Made by a program: the position numbers and the translations under genes. From Chlamydiota bacterium (GTDB lineage Bacteria > Chlamydiota > Chlamydiia > Chlamydiales > SM23-39): 11,217 nucleotides of DNA. Below are positions 1 to 6,752 of the stretch, piece by piece (position 1 is the first letter of the stretch; the number at the start of each line of letters is the position of its first letter). The stretch spans positions 1-11,217 of the forward strand of contig DAIDIM010000113.1 in NCBI GenBank assembly GCA_027459365.1. Reading direction: 5' to 3'. Under the pieces are notes generated by a model that ran no database searches, was not told the origin of the DNA, and worked only from the letters and a program-made list of their open reading frames with translations.

Positions 1-486
1 GCAATGCATTATCACCACGTTACGGAGCAAACTCCTAACAAAATCTTCGCGAGTACTCCGCGAGGCACATCTATCCCGAGGTCCTTGTCCAAAACCATAT
101 TTCATTTCATCCAAGTAAAAAAGGAACATTACTTCGGCATAGAAACAATCTGGGTCGATGACATGAAAGCGCAAATAACGAATCTCGAGAAAACTTTGCT
201 AGATGGACTTACTTCTCCTGAGTATTGCGGTGATTTTAATGAGGTACTGCATGCATTCAACATTGGCAAAGATAGGATTCGAATTCAAGTGATTGTCGAA
301 TATGCACTTAAGCTTGAAAAAGCGATCGCTAAACGTCTTGGTTTCATTTTAGAGAACTTAAGAATTGAAAAAAAACACTTAGATCCTCTGCTAAAAATTC
401 CAATGACGAGTTATTGCAAATTGGATCCTAGCAGTCCCGTAAGGGGATCATATAATTCAAAATGGAAAATTCGAAAAAACATATGA
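1..486 (+). CDS. AbiEi-like antitoxin/transcriptional regulator, C-terminal part (5' end outside window)
   Basis: The frame is open from the first base of the window to TGA at 484-486, so the real start probably lies upstream; the ATG at 4 is not evidence of a start. The visible part resembles the C-terminal domain of AbiEi antitoxins. It has an 'ITNLEKTLLDGL' segment (about residues 58-69 counted from the ATG at 4) followed by a 'SPEYCGDFNEVL' segment, matching the family pattern of a TLLD motif followed by a proline/glycine-containing stretch, and an 'AIAKRLGFILE' helix later. The N-terminal winged-helix DNA-binding domain expected in full-length members is not in the window. In characterised AbiE systems AbiEi represses its own promoter and neutralises the AbiEii toxin in a type IV manner, without stable protein contact. 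The overlapping downstream gene encodes an AbiEii-like protein, which strongly supports the call. The autoregulatory operators would be upstream and cannot be seen. Confidence 0.75.
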   Translation, partial: AMHYHHVTEQTPNKIFASTPRGTSIPRSLSKTIFHFIQVKKEHYFGIETIWVDDMKAQITNLEKTLLDGLTSPEYCGDFNEVLHAFNIGKDRIRIQVIVEYALKLEKAIAKRLGFILENLRIEKKHLDPLLKIPMTSYCKLDPSSPVRGSYNSKWKIRKNI

Positions 487-1379
487 ATAATGCAGTACCT
501 TTACGATTCCGATTGGATCGCGAGAGAAAAAAGAGCGGCTTAACATTCGAAACGATCCAACAGGATTACCTCCTTTCATGGCTTTTATCTGGATTATATG
601 AGCATCACTACCTAAAAGAGCAGCTGATTTTCAAAGGAGGCACTGCTTTGAAAAAGTGCTATTTTGGGAATTACCGCTTTTCTGAAGATCTTGATTTCTC
701 TTGTCTTTCATCAATTTCGAAAAAAGAAAAACTTTTTGTCGCAATCAAAGAAGCCTGTAAGATCGCTGAAGAGAAAATGAATGCATTTGCAGCAGTTCGT
801 CTTTCGGTTGAAAGGTACGAGGAAAAAGACACTCACCCTTTTGAACAGGAGGCCTTCAAAATAAGAACGCAATTTCCTTGGCATCGTGAACCGCTAACTT
901 CTGCCAAACTTGAGATCACAATGCAAGAATCAGTCCTATTTCCCACAGTGACTAAGCAGATCATTCATCCATATGATGAACAAATCGACACCCCAATTCA
1001 AATCTATTCTCTTAAAGAAATCGTCCTTGAAAAACTCCGAGCCATTTTGCAGAAGACAAAAAAACTTCATGAAGAAGGCCGAGATCGTTCGCGCGTAAGA
1101 GATTACTACGATTTATGGCGCATTTTCACCACGTTTGAATCCGAACTCTACTTTGAGAATTTCTCTCTGCTGTTACAAAAGAAATGTGACCTCAAGAAGG
1201 TTGTCTTTAAAGGCGCCGAATCATTCTTCGATCCCATCATGATGGAAACTGTAAAAAGAACATGGAATCAATGGCTTGGCAATCTTGTTTCAGATTTACC
1301 AGAATGCTCTCAGGTAATAAATGAACTGAAAGTCAAGCTGGAGACCCTGTTTGATTCGGAGCATGCTTTCTCCAAGTAA
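462..1379 (+). CDS. AbiEii/AbiGii-type nucleotidyltransferase toxin
   Basis: This is a 305-residue protein of the AbiEii toxin family, which has a DNA polymerase beta-like nucleotidyltransferase fold. Visible motifs are GGTAL at residues 59-63 (the GG[ST] nucleotide-binding motif), RFSEDLDF at 72-79 with the metal-binding pair D76/D78, KLEIT at 149-153 (candidate third acidic residue E151), EKLRAI at 190-195, and RVRDYYDL at 211-218. All are in the family order, so the protein looks intact and active. Known AbiEii proteins are GTP-dependent nucleotidyltransferases, and related toxins modify tRNA ends to block growth; the target here is unknown. The gene overlaps the upstream AbiEi-like frame. 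With the ATG at 462 the overlap is 25 bp and an AAGGGG lies about 15 nt upstream. The in-frame ATG at 483 would give a 4-bp ATGA overlap and is a real alternative, removing seven residues. Either arrangement implies translational coupling of antitoxin and toxin. Confidence 0.88.
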   Translation: MENSKKHMNNAVPLRFRLDRERKKSGLTFETIQQDYLLSWLLSGLYEHHYLKEQLIFKGGTALKKCYFGNYRFSEDLDFSCLSSISKKEKLFVAIKEACKIAEEKMNAFAAVRLSVERYEEKDTHPFEQEAFKIRTQFPWHREPLTSAKLEITMQESVLFPTVTKQIIHPYDEQIDTPIQIYSLKEIVLEKLRAILQKTKKLHEEGRDRSRVRDYYDLWRIFTTFESELYFENFSLLLQKKCDLKKVVFKGAESFFDPIMMETVKRTWNQWLGNLVSDLPECSQVINELKVKLETLFDSEHAFSK

Positions 1380-1426
1380 TCCTTAAAAAAAATTAAATTG
1401 ATCTATAATTAAGGATGGCATTTTTC

Positions 1427-1438
1427 CATTTTAAAATG
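1427..1438. repeat. Perfect 12-bp palindrome (CATTTTAAAATG)
   Basis: A self-complementary 12-mer in the 99-bp AT-rich gap between the AbiEii-like gene and the orphan gene at 1479. It lies about 40 bp upstream of the start codon. A TATAAT hexamer is also present at 1404-1409, but I see no convincing -35 box for it. The palindrome could be a dimer-binding operator, but in AT-rich DNA it may be chance. Confidence 0.3.
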
Positions 1439-1478
1439 TAGAATGTTTGTCGATTTCGATTTTATATATTAATAACAA

Positions 1479-2417
1479 ATGACAACAATTTCTTTATTAA
1501 CTCCTATTAAGTACGCAAGACCTCAATCCTATACCGAATTAGCTATTTCGACGTTAAGTCAATATTTTTATTTAGGTGGAATACAAGCCACAGTAGTTAA
1601 AAATAATGAGGTGCAGATAGAGGATGGAAAAATTTCTTGGAATATAATCGCACTGAAAGTTGCCTCCTATGTTCTGTTATTCCCTATAACTCTTCCCTTA
1701 CTCGTAATCAATCTAGCTGTGCGCTATCAATATCATTTTATAGTCATACAGGAGAGAGGATCTCTCCTTGTTCCCCCCAGCGTTGGGGTTTATCAATCGA
1801 CCTCCATAAAAGGCTCTCCACTTACTTTTATCTCCGAAATTGTGGACGCAGTAGCTAAGCGGACAGGTTTCCATCCCCTTTGGCAAACGCTGGCCTCGCA
1901 ATCTCCTCTCATTAAGAGATCAGAAGAGAAGGTCGATCCCACATTGCTTCAATTCTTATTGAATGATTACGTGGGTGGAGGCGCTGGACATATTCAAGAT
2001 CGCGCTGTCGATTTTTTCAAAATTTATTTAGATCGATATCTTGCAATTTGGCCGGAGGATGCCCAGGCCCAACAAATTGGAGAGAAACTTAAATCGTATA
2101 TCTACGAGCCAGATCCATCACGTCCACTTACGGAAGTAGCAAACGAGATTTGGGCGAGTTTAGAGCTAAGGGGATACGTTTGTTTGGGCGGCGGCCTTAA
2201 GGATGGAGATAACGGAGGACATGCCCTTTTTTATGAGTTTACACAAGATTCCTGCGGACAAGTGACTTTTCAAATCACAAATTCTGGTGATGGCCTCCAA
2301 TATCACTCACGACATGATACAAAACTTCTTGGATTGCTTATCGGACCTTTAATAGTCCAAAACAAACAGAGAATTCTATACATTCGTGTTGTTTTTGAGA
2401 GTGCAGCATTAGTGTAG
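1479..2417 (+). CDS. Unrecognised protein with one membrane segment (chlamydia-type hypothetical)
   Basis: A 312-residue protein I cannot assign to a named family. Residues about 56-82 form one strongly hydrophobic segment flanked by lysine on one side and arginine on the other, preceded by a polar N-terminal region of about 55 residues. There is no typical signal peptide. The rest (83-312) appears soluble, with a glycine-rich stretch at 165-171 (VGGGAGH), CLGGGL at 235-240, GGHALFYEF at 246-254 and NSGDGLQYH at 268-276. I have the impression of similar 'GGHA...YEF' plus 'N.G.GL.YH' pairs in large proteins of environmental chlamydiae, but this is recall and not a search. The frame ends about 35 residues after the last motif, so it might be a shortened relative of a longer protein. 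There is no Shine-Dalgarno sequence before the ATG; the region is very AT-rich. It sits between a toxin-antitoxin pair and a tRNA, and could be part of acquired DNA. Confidence 0.65.
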   Translation: MTTISLLTPIKYARPQSYTELAISTLSQYFYLGGIQATVVKNNEVQIEDGKISWNIIALKVASYVLLFPITLPLLVINLAVRYQYHFIVIQERGSLLVPPSVGVYQSTSIKGSPLTFISEIVDAVAKRTGFHPLWQTLASQSPLIKRSEEKVDPTLLQFLLNDYVGGGAGHIQDRAVDFFKIYLDRYLAIWPEDAQAQQIGEKLKSYIYEPDPSRPLTEVANEIWASLELRGYVCLGGGLKDGDNGGHALFYEFTQDSCGQVTFQITNSGDGLQYHSRHDTKLLGLLIGPLIVQNKQRILYIRVVFESAALV

Positions 2418-2434
2418 CATTCAACGGTGAATGC
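2417..2434. repeat. 7-bp perfect inverted repeat overlapping the stop codon of the orphan gene
   Basis: GCATTCA at 2417-2423 and TGAATGC at 2428-2434 form a perfect stem with a 4-nt loop (ACGG). It begins in the last base of the TAG stop codon. No T-run follows it on the plus strand, so it is not a standard intrinsic terminator, although it could slow or end transcription or protect the 3' end of the message. Confidence 0.35.
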
Positions 2435-2436
2435 AT

Positions 2437-2470
2437 AAAAAAAGCGGCTACGTTTTAATCTTAACCGCTT
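2437..2470 (-). terminator. Rho-independent terminator of tRNA-Asn
   Basis: Read on the minus strand, AAGCGGTTA (2470-2462) pairs with TAGCCGCTT (2450-2442), giving a 9-bp stem with one G.T pair and an 11-nt loop. Seven T residues follow (2443-2437). It begins 12 nt past the tRNA 3' end. This hairpin-plus-T-run layout on the tRNA strand indicates a monocistronic tRNA transcript. Confidence 0.8.
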
Positions 2471-2482
2471 GGAAGACAAGAT

Positions 2483-2554
2483 CTCCGGGTGCTAGATTCG
2501 AACTAGCGACCAATGGATTAACAGTCCACTGCTCTACCGCTGAGCTAACCCGGA
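2483..2554 (-). tRNA. tRNA-Asn (anticodon GTT)
   Basis: A complete 72-nt cloverleaf can be drawn on the minus strand. The acceptor stem is TCCGGGT / ACCCGGA with discriminator G. The D arm is GCTC / GAGC. The anticodon stem is GTGGA / TCCAT (one G.T pair) around the loop CTGTTAA, so the anticodon is GTT (Asn). A five-base variable region (TGGTC) precedes the T arm GCTAG / CTAGC with loop TTCGAAT. The 3' CCA is not encoded: the next bases on the minus strand are AT, so CCA must be added by the CCA-adding enzyme. The gene stands alone, divergent from recD2 and with its own terminator. Confidence 0.97.
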
Positions 2555-2569
2555 ATAGAAAGAAGATCC

Positions 2570-2599
2570 ATGTTAGTTTTTTAAGAGATTAATTTTCAA
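2570..2599 (-). promoter_or_regulatory. Candidate sigma-70-type promoter for tRNA-Asn
   Basis: On the minus strand, TTGAAA (2599-2594) and TAACAT (2575-2570) are separated by 18 nt. The -10 box ends 15 nt before the first tRNA base, leaving a plausible short 5' leader. Box matches are 5/6 and 4/6 to the consensus. The interval is AT-rich, so chance matches are possible. Confidence 0.45.
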
Positions 2600-2640
2600 G
2601 TGGTTTTTAGAACTTATGTTATGTTATTCTTTTAAAAATT

Positions 2641-4779
2641 ATGGATAATTCTCTATCTGGGTACATAGATGCGATTGTATATACGCAAGCGGAAAATGGC
2701 TTTACAGTCGCAAGACTAAAAGAACCGCGAAAGAAAGAGCTGACCGTCATTGTGGGTTATCTCCCTTCTTTACAACCAGGAGAAACGGTCATTTGTAAGG
2801 GTCAGTGGAAAATTCATCCGACTCACGGGCGTCAGTTTGAGGTCACCGATTATACTGTCGATATGCCAAATGATGTGGTGGGAATACAAAAATATTTAGA
2901 ATCGGGTCTTGTTAAAGGGATCGGTCCCGTTTTTGCCCAGAAAATTGTTGAAAAGTTTGGCGTGAATACACTAACTGTGATTGATCAAACTCCACGAAAA
3001 TTACTCGAAATTCCAGGTCTTGGGATGAAAAAATTGGAGAGCTTGATCGAATGTTGGCGCGCTCAATCGACGATTCGTGAGGTGATGATTTTCTTGCGCG
3101 CACATGGTGCAAGTCCTGCCTATGCGCAACGAATTTATAAAACCTATGGCGATAAAAGTATTGAGAAGGTAAAGGAAAATCCTTACAAGCTCTCGAAAGA
3201 CATTTTCGGCATCGGCTTTAAAATCGCAGATCAGATTGCATTGAAGCTAGGATTTGCACTTCATTCTGAAAAGAGAATTTCGGCAGGAATTGAGTTTGTT
3301 TTGTGGGAATTATCGAATGATGGCCATACCTGTTATCCCAAAAAAGATCTGATTCCGGCAGCAAAAGAGGCCTTAGAGGTTGATGAGCAATTGATAGAAG
3401 ATGGGATTGCAACATTGATTTCTCAGGATTTTCTCGTAAACAAGGAGGAGATGATCTGGTTAAAGCCATTCTATGCTTATGAAATGGGCATTGCATGGGA
3501 TTTGCGCAAATTAATACAACATCCTCAAGTCATTCGTCAAATAGACGCCGTAAAGGCGGCAGATTGGGCCGAAGAGAAAATGGGAATTCAATTTGCAGCG
3601 CAACAAAAAGAGGCTGTGATGAGAGCACTCACCGATAAAGTGCACATCATCACTGGAGGTCCTGGTACCGGAAAGAGCACAATTACGAATGCAATCTTGC
3701 GCGTTGCAGAAAAACTCACCAACAAAATCTTTTTAGCCGCCCCAACAGGAAGAGCTGCAAAGAGAATGACGCAAATCACTCGACGTAAGGCGTTTACGAT
3801 TCATTCCCTCCTCGAGATGGATTTTACGAACAATGGATTTAAAAGGGGGAAAGAAAACCCACTTGATTGCGATTTTATCATCATCGATGAAGCAAGCATG
3901 ATTGATACTTCCCTCCTTTTTCATCTATTAAGAGCGATTCCCAAAGGTGCGCGCGTTTTACTTGTTGGCGATATCGATCAGTTACCAAGCGTCGGTCCTG
4001 GGACTGTGCTTCGCGATGTGATCCAATCAGGAGTCATCCCTGTGACAAAATTGACTGAGATCTTTCGCCAAGCCAAAGGATCAAAAATCATCACCAATGC
4101 CCATAAAATCAATCAGGGCGAATTCCCCTCAATCATGACAACTCCTGATAGTGATTTTCATTTTATCGAAGCAGAATCCCCTGAGGCAATACAACAGGTA
4201 ATTCTGCAGCTTGTCAATACCGAAATTCCACAAAAATGGCACTTTGATCGAATTGATGAAATCCAAGTCCTTTCTCCAATGAAAAAAGGGATTATTGGAA
4301 CTGAGCTTCTCAATGATACTTTGCAAAGCCTTCTCAACCCAAGCACGCAACCCCTATTTAGGGCGGGCCGAAAATTCCATTTACATGACAAAGTGATGCA
4401 AATCCGAAATAATTACGACAAGGGAATTAGCAATGGGGATATCGGCAGAATTGAGGCGATCCATATGGAAGAGCAAACTTTGCAAGTCAATTTTGATGGA
4501 AAATTGGTCGACTTCCTGTTTCACGATCTCGATGAGCTGGTATTAGCCTATGCAACCTCTGTGCACAAATATCAAGGAAGCGAGTGTCCCTGCATTGTGA
4601 TCCCCATTCACACTTCCCATTTTAAATTGCTTCATCGCAATCTGCTCTACACAGCAGTCACGCGAGGGAAAAAACAAGTCTATTTAGTCGGGACAAAGAA
4701 AGCGATTGCAATCGCAATTCACAATGACCAAGTGCAAAAGCGCTATACCGGCCTTGAAAGCGCAATCAAATCGCTCTAA
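2641..4779 (+). CDS. recD2: RecD2-type 5'-3' DNA helicase (RecD/TraA family)
   Basis: A 712-residue SF1B helicase, close to the usual RecD2 size. The N-terminus carries the OB-like and helix-hairpin-helix region typical of RecD2 and absent from RecBCD RecD: VKGIGP at 91-96 and a second hairpin around 120-136 (EIPGLGMKKLE). The helicase core shows Walker A GGPGTGKST at 339-347, Walker B DEAS from 416, GDIDQLPS from 443, the SH3/UvrD_C_2-type motif SVHKYQGSE from about 640, and motif VI with YTAVTRG at 670-676 (R675 as candidate arginine finger). All catalytic motifs are present, so it should be active. RecD2 proteins unwind DNA 5' to 3' and act in repair and replication-fork processing independently of RecBC. 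The ATG at 2641 has no recognisable Shine-Dalgarno sequence, but the MDNSLSGYID start matches the family N-terminus. It is divergent from tRNA-Asn and convergent with acpP. Confidence 0.95.
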   Translation: MDNSLSGYIDAIVYTQAENGFTVARLKEPRKKELTVIVGYLPSLQPGETVICKGQWKIHPTHGRQFEVTDYTVDMPNDVVGIQKYLESGLVKGIGPVFAQKIVEKFGVNTLTVIDQTPRKLLEIPGLGMKKLESLIECWRAQSTIREVMIFLRAHGASPAYAQRIYKTYGDKSIEKVKENPYKLSKDIFGIGFKIADQIALKLGFALHSEKRISAGIEFVLWELSNDGHTCYPKKDLIPAAKEALEVDEQLIEDGIATLISQDFLVNKEEMIWLKPFYAYEMGIAWDLRKLIQHPQVIRQIDAVKAADWAEEKMGIQFAAQQKEAVMRALTDKVHIITGGPGTGKSTITNAILRVAEKLTNKIFLAAPTGRAAKRMTQITRRKAFTIHSLLEMDFTNNGFKRGKENPLDCDFIIIDEASMIDTSLLFHLLRAIPKGARVLLVGDIDQLPSVGPGTVLRDVIQSGVIPVTKLTEIFRQAKGSKIITNAHKINQGEFPSIMTTPDSDFHFIEAESPEAIQQVILQLVNTEIPQKWHFDRIDEIQVLSPMKKGIIGTELLNDTLQSLLNPSTQPLFRAGRKFHLHDKVMQIRNNYDKGISNGDIGRIEAIHMEEQTLQVNFDGKLVDFLFHDLDELVLAYATSVHKYQGSECPCIVIPIHTSHFKLLHRNLLYTAVTRGKKQVYLVGTKKAIAIAIHNDQVQKRYTGLESAIKSL

Positions 4780-4780
4780 A

Positions 4781-4808
4781 TTCCTGTTATTCTTTTAAAT
4801 AACAGGAA
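4781..4808. terminator. Probable bidirectional terminator between recD2 and acpP
   Basis: TTCCTGTTATT at 4781-4791 and AATAACAGGAA at 4798-4808 form a perfect 11-bp stem with a 6-nt loop, starting just after the recD2 stop codon. On the plus strand ATTTTG follows (four T). On the minus strand, downstream of acpP, TTTAG follows. Both T-runs are short, but the position between two convergent genes makes termination in both directions likely. Confidence 0.65.
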
Positions 4809-4819
4809 ATTTTGTCAGT

Positions 4820-5059
4820 TTATTTGTGTTTTTTTCGCTTTTCGATGTACTCAATGACGTCATTGACTGTCTTGAGTTTCTCAGCGTCTTCTTCAGAAAT
4901 TTCGAAACCAAATCTCTCTTCAAATGTCATGATTAATTCAGTTAGATCTAGAGAATCAGCATTCAAATCTTCTACAAATGATTTGGCAGGCGTTACGTCA
5001 GCAGGATCCACGCCAAGCTGTTCGACGATAATTTCGATAACTTCTTTCTGTACAGACAT
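4820..5059 (-). CDS. acpP: Acyl carrier protein
   Basis: A 79-residue protein with the full acyl carrier protein pattern. The sequence [10 protein letters not shown] has the Asp-Ser-Leu motif with S36 as the 4'-phosphopantetheine attachment site, followed by an acidic helix ([17 protein letters not shown]) and the usual ending [11 protein letters not shown]. It carries growing acyl chains in the cytoplasm for type II fatty acid synthesis and donates them to phospholipid, lipid A and possibly the Aas-like pathway. Two small departures from the common form are Asn in place of Gly before ADSL and a short basic tail (KRKKHK). A good Shine-Dalgarno (AAGGAA, 5068-5063) precedes the ATG. It is the last gene of the fab operon, 26 bp after fabG, and ends at the bidirectional hairpin. 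No fabF follows. Confidence 0.97.
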   Translation of the reverse strand: MSVQKEVIEIIVEQLGVDPADVTPAKSFVEDLNADSLDLTELIMTFEERFGFEISEEDAEKLKTVNDVIEYIEKRKKHK

Positions 5060-5085
5060 AATTTCCTTACATTGTTTTTGTTCTT

Positions 5086-5829
5086 TTAGATAACCATTCC
5101 GCCATCAACTGCAAGCACTTGCCCTGTTATATAGGGGGCAGTTGCCAAAAACAACGCTGCTTGTGCGATGTCATTTGGCTTGCCAATACGTCCAAGGGGA
5201 ATTTTTTCTATCACTGCCTCTTTGACTTGTTGCGGAAGAACTTCTGTCATCTGTGTCTCAATATAACCGGGCGCGATACAATTGGCACGAATGCCCCGAC
5301 TTGCTAATTCCTTGGCAAGCGATTTGGTAAATCCGATCATTCCAGCCTTCGATGCCGCATAATTTGCCTGTCCTGCATTGCCAACTAAACCAATGACGGA
5401 GCTAATATTAATAATGCAGCCCCCCTTGGCTTTCATCATGGGACGTGCCAAAGATTTACAAGTATTGTACACAGATTTCAAATTTACATCGAGCACTTCA
5501 TCCCAATCTTCTTCACTCATCTTCATTAAAAGATTGTCCCTTGTGATTCCGGCATTATTGACAAGGATATCAATTTGACCAAAAGTGCTCAGTAGCGTTT
5601 GAATAGTTTCCTCTACCTCTTTTGTTTTAGAAACGTTCGCGATTTGACAGAGAACTTTTTGGCTATCGTTTACTCGAGCTGCTTCTAATTCATGAAGTGC
5701 TGCTGCTGCTCGATCTCTATTGGTTCCAAAAATAATGACATTGGCCCCATTTTTTACAAAAAGAAGAGCAATTTCCTTACCAATTCCGGCAGTTCCCCCA
5801 GTGACGATTGCGGTTTTTCGGTTTAACAT
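5086..5829 (-). CDS. fabG: 3-oxoacyl-[acyl-carrier-protein] reductase
   Basis: A 247-residue short-chain dehydrogenase/reductase that performs the first, NADPH-dependent reduction of the fatty acid elongation cycle (beta-ketoacyl-ACP to beta-hydroxyacyl-ACP) in the cytoplasm. The cofactor-binding motif is TGGTAGIG at residues 10-17 and NNAG is at 91-94. The catalytic tetrad is N116, S144, Y157 and K161 (YAASK), with the same spacing as in E. coli Fab[11 protein letters not shown] at 187-196 and the C-terminal GQVLAVDGG are also typical. The length matches the family. The ATG overlaps the fabD stop by 7 bp (ATGTTAA), with an AGGA about 8 nt upstream inside fabD, so translation is probably coupled. 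Confidence 0.97.
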   Translation of the reverse strand: MLNRKTAIVTGGTAGIGKEIALLFVKNGANVIIFGTNRDRAAAALHELEAARVNDSQKVLCQIANVSKTKEVEETIQTLLSTFGQIDILVNNAGITRDNLLMKMSEEDWDEVLDVNLKSVYNTCKSLARPMMKAKGGCIINISSVIGLVGNAGQANYAASKAGMIGFTKSLAKELASRGIRANCIAPGYIETQMTEVLPQQVKEAVIEKIPLGRIGKPNDIAQAALFLATAPYITGQVLAVDGGMVI

Positions 5830-6752
5830 ACAAGATTTCCTAACTTTTCAAGATCAGATACTTTTTCAATGGAAATTGTCTCACCTGCAGTGCCAATTTT
5901 CCGGTTCATTCCAGAGAGTGTACTTCCACACCCAATTTCAACAAAAAGATCGATTCCCCTCTCATTCATCGCCCGAATCCCCTGCTCCCAACGAACCGAT
6001 GAGGTAACCTGCGCAATTAAATACTTTCGCATATCGCTCACCATCGAGACAAAATCGCCGATTGCATTCATCACGAAATGGGTGGAACTTTCTTGTAAAG
6101 GTGCCGCCATGATAAAGGGGGCAAGTTGATCTTGAGCCGACTGCATAAGAGCGCTATGAAAAGCCCCTGCAACACTTAATGGGATGACCCGTTTTGCTCC
6201 CGTTTCTTTGAGGATAAGGGTCCCTTTTTCTACACCCTCTTTTGTTCCAGAAATGACAATTTGTCCGGGACAGTTGTAATTCGCAACCCAAACGCCTGGA
6301 ATATTCTGAATCGCTGTTTCCACATGTTCACCATTTAATCCAAGTACTGCCGCCATGGTTCCAGGCACTCGAACACACGCCTCATTCATAAAAAGGGCCC
6401 TTTTTTGTAAAAGAAGCAGTGTATCTTTAAATCCGAGTTTCTCAGCTGCAAAAAGGGCGCTATACTCGCCAAGGCTTAACCCCGCTGTCACAAAAGGGAC
6501 AAAAGAGTTTATTTGCTGACGAATTACCCGTAAAATTGCGATGCTATTCACAAAAATTGCAGCCTGGCAATGTTTTGTTTCAGTTAAAGAATTTTCAGGC
6601 CCTTCAAAAATCACTTTGGAAAGAGGAACATTCAGGGTATCGTCGGCTTCTTGAAAGGTCTCTTTAGCAATGGCATAAGAATTAGAAAAATCTTTGCCCA
6701 TTCCAACATATTGAGCCCCTTGACCTGGAAAGAGAAATGCCCTTTTTTTCAT
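5823..6752 (-). CDS. fabD: Malonyl-CoA:ACP transacylase
   Basis: FabD moves malonyl groups from CoA to ACP, supplying the extender unit of fatty acid synthesis. I start it at the ATG at 6752, giving 309 residues, the same as E. coli FabD. Counting from there, FPGQGAQ is at 8-14 with oxyanion-hole Q11, the nucleophile motif is GLSLGE at 91-96 with S93, R118 binds the malonyl carboxylate, H199 (in GAFHS) is the catalytic histidine, and EIGCGSTLSG follows near residue 272. This start overlaps the fabH stop as ATGA and has AAAGGGA a few bases upstream. An in-frame ATG further upstream at 6782 would add ten residues inside fabH and has less support. The residue before the nucleophile is Leu, where E. 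coli has His. Confidence 0.96.
   Translation of the reverse strand: MKKRAFLFPGQGAQYVGMGKDFSNSYAIAKETFQEADDTLNVPLSKVIFEGPENSLTETKHCQAAIFVNSIAILRVIRQQINSFVPFVTAGLSLGEYSALFAAEKLGFKDTLLLLQKRALFMNEACVRVPGTMAAVLGLNGEHVETAIQNIPGVWVANYNCPGQIVISGTKEGVEKGTLILKETGAKRVIPLSVAGAFHSALMQSAQDQLAPFIMAAPLQESSTHFVMNAIGDFVSMVSDMRKYLIAQVTSSVRWEQGIRAMNERGIDLFVEIGCGSTLSGMNRKIGTAGETISIEKVSDLEKLGNLVC

Noticed and set aside
1381..1414. CCTTAA...TTAAGG as a terminator after the toxin gene
   Set aside because: Only 6 bp of AT-rich stem around a loop of more than 20 nt, with no following T-run on the plus strand; too weak to call.
2615..2630. TATGTT and TATTCT as -10 boxes for recD2
   Set aside because: No acceptable -35 box at 16-18 nt; the interval is AT-rich and such matches are expected by chance.
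2912..4391. Several minus-strand open frames of 63-92 codons inside recD2
   Set aside because: All fall within the intact recD2 coding sequence and lack features of their own.
4812..5093. 93-codon open frame on the plus strand opposite acpP
   Set aside because: It is the antisense shadow of a gene that is certain; the translation is Ser/Phe-rich without any recognisable domain.
5720..6129. Plus-strand open frames (95 and 86 codons) opposite fabG/fabD
   Set aside because: They lie entirely within well-supported genes on the other strand and show no domain or ribosome binding site.
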